Assembly: GCA_964514215.1 (NCBI GenBank)
Contig: CAZEPW010000018.1
Span: forward strand, 1 to 56,126
Direction of reading: 5' to 3'
DNA: 56,126 nt
Origin: CAYQUC01 sp964514215
GTDB taxonomy: Bacteria > Pseudomonadota > Gammaproteobacteria > UBA6429 > Thiohalophilaceae
A program made the position numbers and the translations under genes. The first letter of the stretch is position 1. Every line of letters starts with the position of its first letter. Shown piece after piece: positions 16,517 to 26,322 of the stretch. Under the pieces are notes generated by a model, which saw only the letters and a list, made by a program, of their open reading frames with translations, was not told where the DNA came from and ran no database searches.

Positions 16517-18355
16517 ATGGCTGTAGAATTAAATCCACACGCTGTCATGGTTATTTCTTTAACCGTATTGTCGCTGATATTATTCTCTCAAGAAAAATTA
16601 CGCTTAGAAACCTCCAGTTTTATCATTTTAATTATATTGGTTGTATTTTTTAGCCTATTTCCTTTTGAAGCTCGTGATGGCATGAAAATAGTCGCAACTG
16701 ACTTTTTTTTAGGTTTTGGCCATCAGGCATTAGTCGCCATATCCGCGTTGATGATATTGGGTAAAGGTATCGAAAGCACCGGTGCGCTAAAACCGCTAAT
16801 CAAATTATTATCCAAGCATTGGGCGGTACGCCCAAAACGGACCTTTTTAATAACGCTGGTTATTAGTGCTGGTGTTAGCGGGTTTTTAAATAATACGCCA
16901 ATTGTTATCATGTTATTACCCGTGCTAATAAGTGTCGCGATAAAAAATAAAACATCACCTTCAAAAATTTTAATTCCAGTTGGCTTGGTAACATTAATAG
17001 GCGGCATGGCAACCACCATTGGTACTTCGACTAATATCTTAGTGGTATCCATCGCCAAAGATTTGGTTGGTATTGAATTTTCGATGTTTTACTTTGCATT
17101 ACCCGTGCTAATGGTGGGTAGTGTTGGTTTAATTTATTTGTGGTTAGTTGCGCCATTATTGCTGCCAGCAAGAGATATTGATTTAACGCATACCAATCAA
17201 CGAATTTACAATGCGGTATTATTCTTACAAGAGGCTAGTCCGGTTGTGGGGTTGGAATTATCGGAGGCGCTTAAAAAATTAGATTATGAAATTAAAATAA
17301 ACAAAATAAGGCGTAAGGAAAATCAATTTATCATACCGTTACCATCAGTGAAGCTACAGTCTGGTGATGCATTATTTATCAGTGGCACGGCTGAACAGTT
17401 AAAGGAATATGAGCATTTATTGCAAGGGCAGTTACACAATGTAAATAAAAAAGATGAAGTGAGCGACGACGATTATATTAGTTCGGAAGATAATCAAATT
17501 TTAGCTGAAGTCTTGGTAACCCAAGGCTCGTTATTACAAAATGCCTCATTAAAAGAAACACGTTTTGCCGAACGTTTTAATATTATTGTTCTTGCACAAC
17601 ATCGTTTGCATCATCCCACCGAAAAAATAAAACAAAATGTTAGTGCCATTAAATTAAAGCATGGCGATATTTTATTAGTGCAAGGTAGCCGTGATAATTT
17701 AAATGCCATTCGAAATGACAGTAAACTACTTATTTTGGAAAATACTGTTGACTTTATTTCAAGTAAACGTGCGCCAGTATCAATTTTTATTATGATTGCA
17801 GTGGTTTTGCTTGCGGCATTTAATGTATTGCCTATTGCAATTAGTGCTGTTACCGGTGCTGGTTTAATGTTGTTAACTCGCTGTGTGCGTTGGCGAGATA
17901 TAGCAAAGGCACTTAATATTCAAGTGATCTTAATCGTTGTTGTTAGCTTGGCATTGGGTAAAGCGTTAATAGAAACCGGGGGTGCAAACTATTTAGCATT
18001 TCAATTTGTTGAGTTAACCCAAGGCTTATCAGATTTAACTATTTTATGCAGTTTATTATTTATAATGTCTTTGGTTACAAATATCGTTTCCAATACTGCT
18101 GCTGCGGTTATAGGCACTCCAGTGGCGGTGAATATTGCACAACAACTGAATGCACCATTAGAGCCTTTTATATTAGCGGTTTTATTTGGCGCTAACATGA
18201 GCTATGCCACCCCCATTGGTTATCAAACTAATTTATTAATTTACAGTGCCGGTGGTTATCGATTTAAGGATTTTTTAAAAGTGGGTATTCCGCTAACGTT
18301 GATAGTGGGGATTGGTTTTACTATTATGTTAGCGGTGTTATATGATATATCGTGA
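16517..18355 (+). CDS. SLC13-family permease with two RCK_C (TrkA-C) domains
   Basis: 612 residues. Two hydrophobic halves (about 8–212 and 415–612) flank a soluble middle with two TrkA-C/RCK_C-like domains (about 220–305 and 320–405). Transport-domain signatures are HQALVAISALMILGKGIE and the SNT-like hairpin segments GFLNNTPIVIMLLPV and TNIVSNTAAAVIGTPVAV. This is the layout of the bacterial SLC13/CitT-related group (YfbS/SdcS-like), which moves anions such as sulfate or dicarboxylates. The substrate cannot be told from sequence. The RCK_C domains suggest ligand control. It ends 16 bp from the convergent GGDEF-EAL gene. Confidence 0.88.
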   Translation: MAVELNPHAVMVISLTVLSLILFSQEKLRLETSSFIILIILVVFFSLFPFEARDGMKIVATDFFLGFGHQALVAISALMILGKGIESTGALKPLIKLLSKHWAVRPKRTFLITLVISAGVSGFLNNTPIVIMLLPVLISVAIKNKTSPSKILIPVGLVTLIGGMATTIGTSTNILVVSIAKDLVGIEFSMFYFALPVLMVGSVGLIYLWLVAPLLLPARDIDLTHTNQRIYNAVLFLQEASPVVGLELSEALKKLDYEIKINKIRRKENQFIIPLPSVKLQSGDALFISGTAEQLKEYEHLLQGQLHNVNKKDEVSDDDYISSEDNQILAEVLVTQGSLLQNASLKETRFAERFNIIVLAQHRLHHPTEKIKQNVSAIKLKHGDILLVQGSRDNLNAIRNDSKLLILENTVDFISSKRAPVSIFIMIAVVLLAAFNVLPIAISAVTGAGLMLLTRCVRWRDIAKALNIQVILIVVVSLALGKALIETGGANYLAFQFVELTQGLSDLTILCSLLFIMSLVTNIVSNTAAAVIGTPVAVNIAQQLNAPLEPFILAVLFGANMSYATPIGYQTNLLIYSAGGYRFKDFLKVGIPLTLIVGIGFTIMLAVLYDIS

Positions 18356-18371
18356 TTTACATTATGCTTAA

Positions 18372-21290
18372 TTAAAGGTTGCTGTTAGTCATTGCAGAAG
18401 TGATGAGATTATTACTAGCAGTGTTGATATTCATTTTTCGGCTTTTAATTTCAGCAACTATGTCAAGTTTCGGTCTTCCAAGATAATGGCCTTGTGCGAA
18501 GTCTACGCCATAGTCTTCTAATAAACTCAATGTGTCATTATTTTCTACAAACTCAGCAATGGTTTTTTTACCAAGAGCATGTGCAATTTGATTCATGGAT
18601 TGCACCATTGCTTGATCGACATGAGTTTTATGCAGGGCTTGTACAAAACTGCCGTCTATTTTTAAAATATCAACGGGTAGATTTTTCAAGTAATTAAACG
18701 AACTAAAACCTGAGCCAAAATCATCTAGTGCAAACTTGCAACCGAGATCTTTTAGTTTGCAAATAAAACTTGTTGCTGATGTTAAATTTTCAATGGCTTC
18801 GGTTTCGGTTATTTCAAACGTTAGTAGTTGTGGGTCTAATCCGGTTTCTTTTAACAAGTTGGCAATTAACGGTAATAATTCTTGGTCTTCAAATGCGCGC
18901 CCGGATAAGTTAATTGCAAAGCGTGCATGATGATTATTATTATTTAATTCAGATAGAGTGGTGATGGCTTTTCGCACTGTCCATCGGTCGACATGGTGTA
19001 TTAAACCAAAACGTTCGGCGGCTGGAATAAATCCACCGGGTAAAATCATACTACCATCACTTAGTGGTATTCTGAGTAAAACCTCATAGTCTTCAACATT
19101 TTTATTTGATATGGAAAAAATGGGTTGATACATTAATTTAAATTTATCGTTTTCATAAGCATCGCGAACTCGTGCGGCCCATCCCATGTCTTCTGACATC
19201 CCCATTTTTTCTTCATCACGTTTAGTGGATATGTGCACACAGTTTCGTCCTTGAGTTTTAGCAATATTACAAGCCAAGTCGGCTCGCGATAAAGCATCGT
19301 CGGGAGAGTTGATATTATTATCAATAATCGATAAGCCAATACTGCAAGTTACATTGTAGGCTTTGCCTTTTTGATAAAATCGGTATTTATCAAATAACTC
19401 TCTCAAGTTTTCAGCAACAGCCTGTGCTTTTGATGGCGCTATATTATAAAGCAAAATTGTAAATTCATCGCCACCAAAACGTGCCAACAGATCACCGTCG
19501 CGGGTGTGTTTTTGGAGGAGGTTAGTACACTCTAATAATAAAGCATCACCAGCAGCATGGCCTAGGGTATCGTTTATGTATTTAAATTGATCCAAATCAA
19601 TATATAATAACGCACATTCCATGCCGCTTCGTGCAACTCGAGCGATGACCCGAGTAAGTTCTTGGTGAAAATAGCGACGGTTTAATAAACCGGTTAATGT
19701 ATCGTGTTGGCTTTGATATGTCAGTTCATTTTCATAGGCTTTTTGATCGGTAATGTCTCGGGCTGTGCCAGTTATCGAAACGATATTATTTTTTTCATCG
19801 TATATTGGTTTGGCATTAAAACTTATGTGACGCTGGGTGCCATCTTTATGTTTTAGCAATGTTTCATACTGTACGAGTTCATCACCTAATAATAGACGTT
19901 TGAGCGCACGTTTATCGTGAGAATGCGATACCGGAGCTTGAAATTGGCTAAAGTGGTGGCCAATCATTTCTTTTAGCTCATAGCCATAAATTCGTGTAAC
20001 GGCGTTATTTAAATAGGTCCAATGTCCATCGGCGTTCATGCTCCAAACTAAGTCATGAGCTGTTTCAACCAGTGTCCGGTAACGATCTTCGGCATTTTGT
20101 AATAAAACTTCGGTCGCTTTACGTTTGGAAATGTCTTGCACTAAGTAGGCATAACAAATTCTGTCGTTCATTCGGAGTTTGCTGATGCTGAGTTTGATTG
20201 GCACTGAGGAACCATCATGGTGCAATGCTTGGGATTCTATTTTATCTTCAATCATCATCGGTTTGCCTTCATTATTGACAATTAAAGGTAATAGATTGGA
20301 TATTGTATTGTGTTTTATGTCTTGGGTTTTGTAGCCAAATAGTTTTTCTGCCGCGGGATTATATAAAACAATTTTACCGTTATCGTTTGAGACTATAATG
20401 GCTTCAGCAGCATGGTTAAAAATGGCCTGAACATAGGATTCTTGTTCACCAAGACGGGTGAATAAATGCCCTAAGGTTTGCATTAATAAACCGATTTCAT
20501 CGGTCGAATGTGGAATAAGGTTTTTAGCCAAATATTGATGGTTGGTTGCATCACTATCCAGTAGCGCATGATTGATCGGGACTAACGATGCTTGAACACT
20601 ATCAACTGTAATAAAAGTACAAATAAATGATGAGGCGCCCATTAGCGCCCAAATAAAAAGAATTTCACCTGAAATTGAGCCGTTGCTCCATGAGAAATAA
20701 CCCAAAATAATGGTTGTTGTGAGCAATGGAATGTAGCCACCAACTAATAACATCTTAGTTTTTAAGCTAACTTGTATGTTTTTTAGGCCAATATGCTGTG
20801 ATATTTTTCCCAGTACGGTGAGCGATAACATGTAGCCAGGTAAAGCAACGGTTACCGCCACGATTAGTGTCAGTAAACTAATATGCAGCGTTTCCCAAGT
20901 GAAAATATAGGATAATTGGTTGCCTCGGCTTGCTTGATAGCTGAGTGGCAAAAGGAGTATAAAGGACAGGCATACTGCCCAATAGTGGCGACAAAAATGG
21001 GTTAGATGTAAATGAATTGGATCGGTGATACTAATTTGTTTATTGGTTACTAATGCGGTTTTTTTAAGTTGTAATAATTGTTTAACAGGAGACAAATAGT
21101 GACTGAAATAATACACACTAACTGCCAGAATAACTAACGGGGTGGTCAGCAGTAGCGGTAGTGATTCCGATAGCAAAATATTATCTAGCGTTAGCATGTT
21201 AAGGCTTAATCCCATTGCTAAGCTTGTTATTGGAATCAATAAGAAACTAATTGCAGTGATTGCAGTTAATTGCGTTTGGATTTTTTCCAA
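18372..21290 (-). CDS. polytopic membrane PAS-PAS-GGDEF-EAL protein
   Basis: 972 residues. The N-terminal third has about six membrane helices (roughly 8–30, 43–65, 98–116, 133–162, 178–205, 208–232), followed by a HAMP-like segment, two PAS domains (about 280–400 and 405–525), GGDEF (about 530–690) and EAL (about 705–950). The cyclase motif ARFGGDEF is intact (606–610) with an RDGD inhibitory site. The EAL signature reads YEVLLRI (EVL), while EITETEA, DDFGSGFSSF, KIDGSFV and QGHY keep the other key residues. Both activities are possible; a net phosphodiesterase or a GTP-sensing GGDEF cannot be excluded. The ligand of the membrane module is unknown. Confidence 0.9.
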   Translation of the reverse strand: MEKIQTQLTAITAISFLLIPITSLAMGLSLNMLTLDNILLSESLPLLLTTPLVILAVSVYYFSHYLSPVKQLLQLKKTALVTNKQISITDPIHLHLTHFCRHYWAVCLSFILLLPLSYQASRGNQLSYIFTWETLHISLLTLIVAVTVALPGYMLSLTVLGKISQHIGLKNIQVSLKTKMLLVGGYIPLLTTTIILGYFSWSNGSISGEILFIWALMGASSFICTFITVDSVQASLVPINHALLDSDATNHQYLAKNLIPHSTDEIGLLMQTLGHLFTRLGEQESYVQAIFNHAAEAIIVSNDNGKIVLYNPAAEKLFGYKTQDIKHNTISNLLPLIVNNEGKPMMIEDKIESQALHHDGSSVPIKLSISKLRMNDRICYAYLVQDISKRKATEVLLQNAEDRYRTLVETAHDLVWSMNADGHWTYLNNAVTRIYGYELKEMIGHHFSQFQAPVSHSHDKRALKRLLLGDELVQYETLLKHKDGTQRHISFNAKPIYDEKNNIVSITGTARDITDQKAYENELTYQSQHDTLTGLLNRRYFHQELTRVIARVARSGMECALLYIDLDQFKYINDTLGHAAGDALLLECTNLLQKHTRDGDLLARFGGDEFTILLYNIAPSKAQAVAENLRELFDKYRFYQKGKAYNVTCSIGLSIIDNNINSPDDALSRADLACNIAKTQGRNCVHISTKRDEEKMGMSEDMGWAARVRDAYENDKFKLMYQPIFSISNKNVEDYEVLLRIPLSDGSMILPGGFIPAAERFGLIHHVDRWTVRKAITTLSELNNNNHHARFAINLSGRAFEDQELLPLIANLLKETGLDPQLLTFEITETEAIENLTSATSFICKLKDLGCKFALDDFGSGFSSFNYLKNLPVDILKIDGSFVQALHKTHVDQAMVQSMNQIAHALGKKTIAEFVENNDTLSLLEDYGVDFAQGHYLGRPKLDIVAEIKSRKMNINTASNNLITSAMTNSNL

Positions 21291-21555
21291 TGGATTTTTC
21301 CAGGCTGATTTACTTTAAAATAGTAAGTTATAATGTTTGTATTTCGTTATTTTTTTAGTGATTTCGTTCAATAACGTTGATCAAGCATGGCAGATAAAAT
21401 CGGACAGATCTATGCGATTAAACATAATAATTATTAATAATTAATCGGTAATAAAGTAACACTTAGCGGATGTAGTTCAAGAAAGATATTACTAAGTTTT
21501 GCTATTAACATGATAAATAAAGATTTAAAATAAGTAGAAATAAAAAAGGTGTAAA

Positions 21556-22668
21556 ATGAAAAGACGTGACTTTATAAAAGGAGCAACTGTATCGGGTGTT
21601 GTCGCTGGTTCGGCTTTACTCGGGGCGTGCAACAAGACACAAAACAGTTCGCAGGCGGTAACGAATTCATCAACAAAAAAAATAAATTGGAAAATGGTGA
21701 CTACCTGGCCAAAAGGATTTCCGGGGCTAGGCACGGGTGCAGATAATTTAGCTGCGTTGATTACTGAAATGAGCGGCGGAAGAATCAATGTTAAAGTTTA
21801 TGGTGCCAAAGAATTAGTGCCTGCGTTTGAAGTATTTGATGCGGTTTCAAATGGCACTGCTGAGATAGGTCACGGTGGTGCGTATTATTGGAAAGGCAAA
21901 ATAGAAGCGGCGCAATTTTTTTCAACCGTACCGTTTGGATTAAATGCACAGGAAATGAATGGCTGGTTATACTATGGTGGCGGTTTAAAGTTATGGCAAG
22001 AGTTATATAAACCCTTTAATCTTGTGCCATTTGCAGCCGGAAATACCGGAACTCAAATGGGGGGTTGGTTTAATAAAGAAATTAAATCAGTAGATGATTT
22101 ATCGGGTTTAAAAATGCGTATGCCGGGACTGGGCGGTGAAGTTTTAAAACGTATCGGCGCTACACCGGTAACACTTCCGGGAGGTGAGATTTATACTTCA
22201 TTACAATCAGGTGCAATAGATGCAACTGAATGGGTTGGTCCTTATAATGACTTGGCATTTGGTTTTTATAAGATAGCAAAATTTTATTATTATCCGGGTT
22301 GGCATGAGCCGGGTACCACATTAGAAGCCATCGTTAATAAAAGCGCGCTCGAAGCACTACCTGATGATTTGCAAGCGATCGTACGTAATGCCTGCAAAGT
22401 TGTTAATTTAGACATGCTAGCAGAATACACCGCTAGAAATAACGATGCTTTAGATAAATTAATAAATATTCACAAAGTTAAGTTATTACCATACCCTCAA
22501 GATGTATTAAGTGAATTACAAAATATTTCAGATGAGGTGATACAAGACATTGCTAAAAAAAATGCGGTTAATCAAAAAATATATGATTCATTTATAAGCT
22601 ACCGCAATCAAGTGACACAGTGGCATAATGTCTCTGAAAAAGCTTATTTAAATGCACGCCATAGTTAA
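21556..22668 (+). CDS. TRAP transporter substrate-binding protein (DctP/TakP-like)
   Basis: 370 residues. The N-terminus has a twin-arginine motif (RRDFIK) and then a lipobox LLGAC (Cys25), so it should be exported folded by Tat and lipid-anchored. The body matches the TRAP solute-receptor family close to TakP: WKMVTTWPKGFPGLG, the ligand-gripping arginine in GLKMRMPGLGGE, and DATEWVGPYNDL and YYPGWHEPGTT lining the site. Relatives bind 2-oxo acids or related carboxylates, so a carboxylate ligand is likely. The membrane subunits are not beside it; a dctQ/dctM pair without its own receptor lies at 37139–39038. Confidence 0.9.
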   Translation: MKRRDFIKGATVSGVVAGSALLGACNKTQNSSQAVTNSSTKKINWKMVTTWPKGFPGLGTGADNLAALITEMSGGRINVKVYGAKELVPAFEVFDAVSNGTAEIGHGGAYYWKGKIEAAQFFSTVPFGLNAQEMNGWLYYGGGLKLWQELYKPFNLVPFAAGNTGTQMGGWFNKEIKSVDDLSGLKMRMPGLGGEVLKRIGATPVTLPGGEIYTSLQSGAIDATEWVGPYNDLAFGFYKIAKFYYYPGWHEPGTTLEAIVNKSALEALPDDLQAIVRNACKVVNLDMLAEYTARNNDALDKLINIHKVKLLPYPQDVLSELQNISDEVIQDIAKKNAVNQKIYDSFISYRNQVTQWHNVSEKAYLNARHS

Positions 22669-22715
22669 TAGTTAATAAATTAAAACGGAACTCTTCACGG
22701 AAATGAGAGCATATT

Positions 22716-23465
22716 ATGGACTATCAAAAAGTAAGATTAATCTTATATGGTGTGCTCATTTGCATGCCATTAAGTATTTATTTTTCGGTTAATCTTAAAG
22801 CCGAAGAGCATAATTTTGAAACCTCACATTTTTCGCGTGCGGCTAAATATGCACAAGCGGGTTATCGTGCCTCAGTCGCGGGTGATTGGCGAGAGGCACG
22901 TGAAGCTTGGGAAAAAGCCGTTGAACATCTTGAACAAACTGATGCACCTGATCGAAGTCGTGCCGTTTTTTATTATGAGTTTGGGCATGCAGCTGGTATC
23001 ACGTGTCATTTTGAAATAGCTGAAGAATTTATCGAAAAGTCATACCAACTTGAAAAAAGTTTCAATGGCCCTTATGTCTTAACCTTGGTTGAAATGTTTC
23101 GGCTTTATTTTGATCAACAGCATTATCGAATGGCGAGTATTTATTTTGAAGCAGCATTGCCCAATTTGCGGGCGGCAAATGCCGAAGAAACCACTCCGGT
23201 ACGATTTAGTCGGTTATTGGATGAATATGCTATTACCTTGAATCGTGTTGATCGACCTAGGCTTGCAGTGCAAATTAAAAAACAAGCTCGAAGTATTAAA
23301 CTAAAAATGGCCATTATGGATGAGCGGGATCAACGCACTCTCTATGGTTCACGTTGTGACGATTCAAATGATAAACTGCCAATGACCATTGCGCAGACAG
23401 CATCTGTAAATTTGCGTATGAGTAAAATTAGAGAAATATTAAAAGCAATGGATAAAGTAAAATAG
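22716..23465 (+). CDS. secreted TPR-repeat protein of unknown function
   Basis: 249 residues. A signal peptide or anchor at about 8–30 (hydrophobic ILYGVLICMPLSIYF) is followed by helical TPR-like repeats between about 38 and 190 (AGDWREAREAWEKAVEHL, then CHFEIAEEFIEKSYQLEKS). TPR domains bind other proteins. It follows the TRAP binding protein by 47 bp in the same direction and may be co-transcribed; some TRAP systems have a TPR accessory protein (TAXI/TeaD or TatT-like), but I cannot assign it to a named one. It converges on speD with 8 bp between the stop codons. Confidence 0.65.
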   Translation: MDYQKVRLILYGVLICMPLSIYFSVNLKAEEHNFETSHFSRAAKYAQAGYRASVAGDWREAREAWEKAVEHLEQTDAPDRSRAVFYYEFGHAAGITCHFEIAEEFIEKSYQLEKSFNGPYVLTLVEMFRLYFDQQHYRMASIYFEAALPNLRAANAEETTPVRFSRLLDEYAITLNRVDRPRLAVQIKKQARSIKLKMAIMDERDQRTLYGSRCDDSNDKLPMTIAQTASVNLRMSKIREILKAMDKVK

Positions 23466-23473
23466 TAAAACTA

Positions 23474-23905
23474 TTATTTTTGTTGTTGAACTTCACCACG
23501 ATAAATTTCTTTAACGTCAAAGCGCTGTGGTAAAAAAGCCTCTTTTAATATTGGAAGTGCATTTTCTGGTTTTGTTTCACCACACATAAAGATGTCAAAT
23601 GCAGCATAATTCCGTTCAGGCCAGGTGTGCACACTAATATGGGATTCAGCTAAGACAGCAACCCCCGAAATGCCACCGCTATCTGAAAAATGGTGTAGGT
23701 GAATATGCAACAAACTTGCACCACAAGCAATCACGCATTGGCGCAAGGTTGCTTCCACTAAGTCAATATCGGTAAGGTTTTTGGCCTGCCACAAATCAAT
23801 GAGTAAATGACACCCGGCGTATTCTGTGCCGTTTCGAATGATGTAATAATCCTTTGTGGTGTCTAATTTAGCATTTATTGTGCGTGTTTCAGATTTGCCT
23901 TGCAT
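23474..23905 (-). CDS. speD: S-adenosylmethionine decarboxylase proenzyme
   Basis: 143 residues, the short class 1B (SpeH-type) form. It decarboxylates S-adenosylmethionine to supply aminopropyl groups for spermidine. The self-cleavage site is in LAESHIS (cleavage before Ser88, which becomes the pyruvoyl group), followed by VHTWPE with catalytic His93 and by FDIFMCG with Cys108. The spermidine synthase gene usually paired with it (speE) is not next to it. Monocistronic, divergent from wspA. Confidence 0.95.
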   Translation of the reverse strand: MQGKSETRTINAKLDTTKDYYIIRNGTEYAGCHLLIDLWQAKNLTDIDLVEATLRQCVIACGASLLHIHLHHFSDSGGISGVAVLAESHISVHTWPERNYAAFDIFMCGETKPENALPILKEAFLPQRFDVKEIYRGEVQQQK

Positions 23906-24213
23906 TTCCTATTCCTCTACATCAGTAACGTTAATATCGAAATCGAGTATTTTGTTTAAATGCAGCAATTTATTATTGAATACGATAAAGCTAAATTATC
24001 ACACATTTAGTGGGATAAAGTAATAGTTCTGGAGCGCTACGAAATTTTTAAAATACAACAAATTGGCACTAAAACCTAGATTATATCGAAATTTATAAAG
24101 AAATAAGCCTTCTTGCCGAATACTAACTTATAGCGTTATGTGCTGATGATTAACGCTAAGTTGTTCATCACTAAGAAATAATTTTATATATAAATTAATA
24201 TGGTTTTAATAAA
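23906..24213. other. intergenic region between speD and wspA
   Basis: 308 bp between divergent genes, so promoters for speD and for the wsp operon must be here. No ORF was found. The only structure seen is an imperfect hairpin at 24125–24162, about 52 bp before the wspA ATG. It does not look like a cyclic di-GMP riboswitch. Confidence 0.5.
24125..24162 (+). promoter_or_regulatory. imperfect inverted repeat in the wspA leader
   Basis: AACTTATAGCGTTA (24125–24138) can pair with TAACGCTAAGTT (24151–24162), leaving a two-base bulge and a 12-base loop. It could be an operator or a leader hairpin. No U-run follows, so it is not a terminator. Confidence 0.35.
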
Positions 24214-26313
24214 ATGAAAATAAATTTAAACATGGGATTTCTCGACGCAATTCTTCGTCGGAGATTGGAATATTTATCTATTCGCAAAAAACTCTATTTT
24301 GGGTTTAGTGCAATATTAAGTTTTATGACGGTTGTTGTTATTGTGACGGTTATTGGTCTGCTGTTAGTTTTAAATAATATTCGGGCTATTATCGATGAAC
24401 ATGAGCCTACGGTTATTGCGTCAGTTAAATTGGATACCAATATAAAAGAAGCATCTGGATCTTTGGGTTTATTTTTACTCAGCAAAGAAGAGCTACACCG
24501 AACTAATTATGAAGAAGTCTTAGTTGAAGTTGAATTTACTTTAAATGAGTTAAAGCAACTAGAACCCATTCAAAAAGATGCTATGTCCTTAAAGCTAGTG
24601 AATAGTATTGAAGAGGATATTGTAAAATTTAAAAGTTTTGAAGGTAAGTTTTATAATTTGGCAGCACATACAGCAGAAAATTTTCCTAGCGTCATGTATG
24701 CCTCTAAGAACATGAACCCTATTAGTCTTGAATTGTTGAACAGCATTACTAATATGATTGGAACGGAAAAAGACGAAGAGGCGACACCAGAGCGAAAAAA
24801 ACTATTAATGGCGATGGATTCTCTGCGTTATAGCTGGCAAAACTTAATGAATAGTGTTCGAGCATTGATGGCAGACAGGGCTGCGGTATCAGAAAATAAT
24901 ATTAGGCTTTTTCAAGAGAAAACTCAAAATGATATCAATAAAATAAAAAAGATAGTAAGCAATAAGGCAAGTGAATTTGTATTTGACCAAATTGATGACT
25001 TTGAAAATATTATAATGTTACGTGAGCAATTTTTTATAAATCTTGAAGAGTTTATTAAAATTCATAAAGGTGAGCAATGGCGTCAAGATTCGTATTTAAT
25101 GCGCACACAAGTTGGGCCATTGCTTAGGGGAATAGACAAAAAATTAAAATCACTGGAAGATAGTGCACAGTCAAAAATTGATGATGCCAATTCATTTTTA
25201 GTGGCAGAAGTTATTGGTATTATAATTACGGCATTAGTATTGTTACTTGCTGGTTTTGTTGCTGCACGTAGTATCTCTCGGCAAATTGTCGATAGTGTTG
25301 TTGTGCCGTTAAACTCAGCCGTTGATGCGACAGGACGAATTGCCGCTGGTGATTTAACGGTTGTGATGACTGAAACTTCAGAAGATGAAATTGGCCAATT
25401 AGTTAGCTCACTAAATATGATGTCGGTAAATTTAGCGTCATTAGTTTCCAATGTTAAAAAATCTGGCATTCAAGTAACCTCATCCTCAACAGAAATTGCA
25501 GCGACGGCAAAGCAACAAGAAGCAACCGTTACTGAGCAAGCGGCCACCGCTAATGAGATTGCAACCGCTGCAACTGAAATATCTGCGACGGTGCAAGAGT
25601 TGGTATTAACCATGGATGAAGTTACCGGAGTAACCGAAACGACTGCAAATGCAGCAGCTGATAGCCAGTCTGCATTGGGAATAATGGAGCAAACCATGCA
25701 TAACATGATGGATGCAACAGCAGGTATTGGTTCAAAGTTGTCGGTATTAAGTGAAAAAGCATCCAATATTAATAGCGTTGTGACAACCATTACTAAAGTC
25801 GCCGATCAAACCAATTTATTATCGCTTAATGCGGCTATTGAAGCAGAAAAGGCCGGTGAGTATGGTGTTGGCTTTGCGGTAGTTGCAACTGAAATTAGAC
25901 GTTTAGCTGATCAAACCGCGGTAGCAACCTGGGATATTGAGCAAATGGTAAAAGAAATGCAAAGCGCCGTCTCGGCTGGTGTGATGGGAATGGATAAATT
26001 TACCGATGAAGTTCGTATGGGGGTTGATGATGTGCGAGAGGTTGGTGCACAGCTAGCCAATATTATTGAACAAGTTCAGGCATTGTTACCGCGTTTTGAA
26101 GAAGTACACATCGGAATGCAAAACCAAGCGAAAGGCGCTAAACAAATAAATGAATCGATTGCTCAATTGAGTGATGGTACGCATCAATCAGCAGAATCAT
26201 TGCGGCAATCGACTAGCTCAATTAGTGTTTTGCATAATGCCGCGAGATCACTTCAAGAAGGCGTGTCTAAGTTTAAATTAAAAGATAATAACTACCCAAG
26301 TAATCCAAGATAA
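24214..26313 (+). CDS. wspA: methyl-accepting chemoreceptor WspA
   Basis: 699 residues. TM1 at about 29–53, periplasmic domain at about 54–328, TM2 at about 329–351, HAMP to about 405, then a signalling domain. The hairpin tip NLLSLNAAIEAEKAGEYG followed by VGFAVVATEIRRLADQTAVAT and then MVKEMQSAVSAGVMGMDKF is the form typical of WspA rather than of flagellar receptors. WspA senses surface contact or envelope stress and controls the kinase WspE. The periplasmic part, about 275 residues, is larger than in the Pseudomonas protein as I recall it. First gene of a seven-gene operon; wspB begins 9 bp downstream. Confidence 0.93.
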   Translation: MKINLNMGFLDAILRRRLEYLSIRKKLYFGFSAILSFMTVVVIVTVIGLLLVLNNIRAIIDEHEPTVIASVKLDTNIKEASGSLGLFLLSKEELHRTNYEEVLVEVEFTLNELKQLEPIQKDAMSLKLVNSIEEDIVKFKSFEGKFYNLAAHTAENFPSVMYASKNMNPISLELLNSITNMIGTEKDEEATPERKKLLMAMDSLRYSWQNLMNSVRALMADRAAVSENNIRLFQEKTQNDINKIKKIVSNKASEFVFDQIDDFENIIMLREQFFINLEEFIKIHKGEQWRQDSYLMRTQVGPLLRGIDKKLKSLEDSAQSKIDDANSFLVAEVIGIIITALVLLLAGFVAARSISRQIVDSVVVPLNSAVDATGRIAAGDLTVVMTETSEDEIGQLVSSLNMMSVNLASLVSNVKKSGIQVTSSSTEIAATAKQQEATVTEQAATANEIATAATEISATVQELVLTMDEVTGVTETTANAAADSQSALGIMEQTMHNMMDATAGIGSKLSVLSEKASNINSVVTTITKVADQTNLLSLNAAIEAEKAGEYGVGFAVVATEIRRLADQTAVATWDIEQMVKEMQSAVSAGVMGMDKFTDEVRMGVDDVREVGAQLANIIEQVQALLPRFEEVHIGMQNQAKGAKQINESIAQLSDGTHQSAESLRQSTSSISVLHNAARSLQEGVSKFKLKDNNYPSNPR

Positions 26314-26322
26314 TTAAAGCCA

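Noticed and set aside
24125..24162. Cyclic di-GMP riboswitch in the wspA leader
   Set aside because: The conserved GEMM core and tetraloop-receptor sequences are absent; only a simple hairpin is seen.
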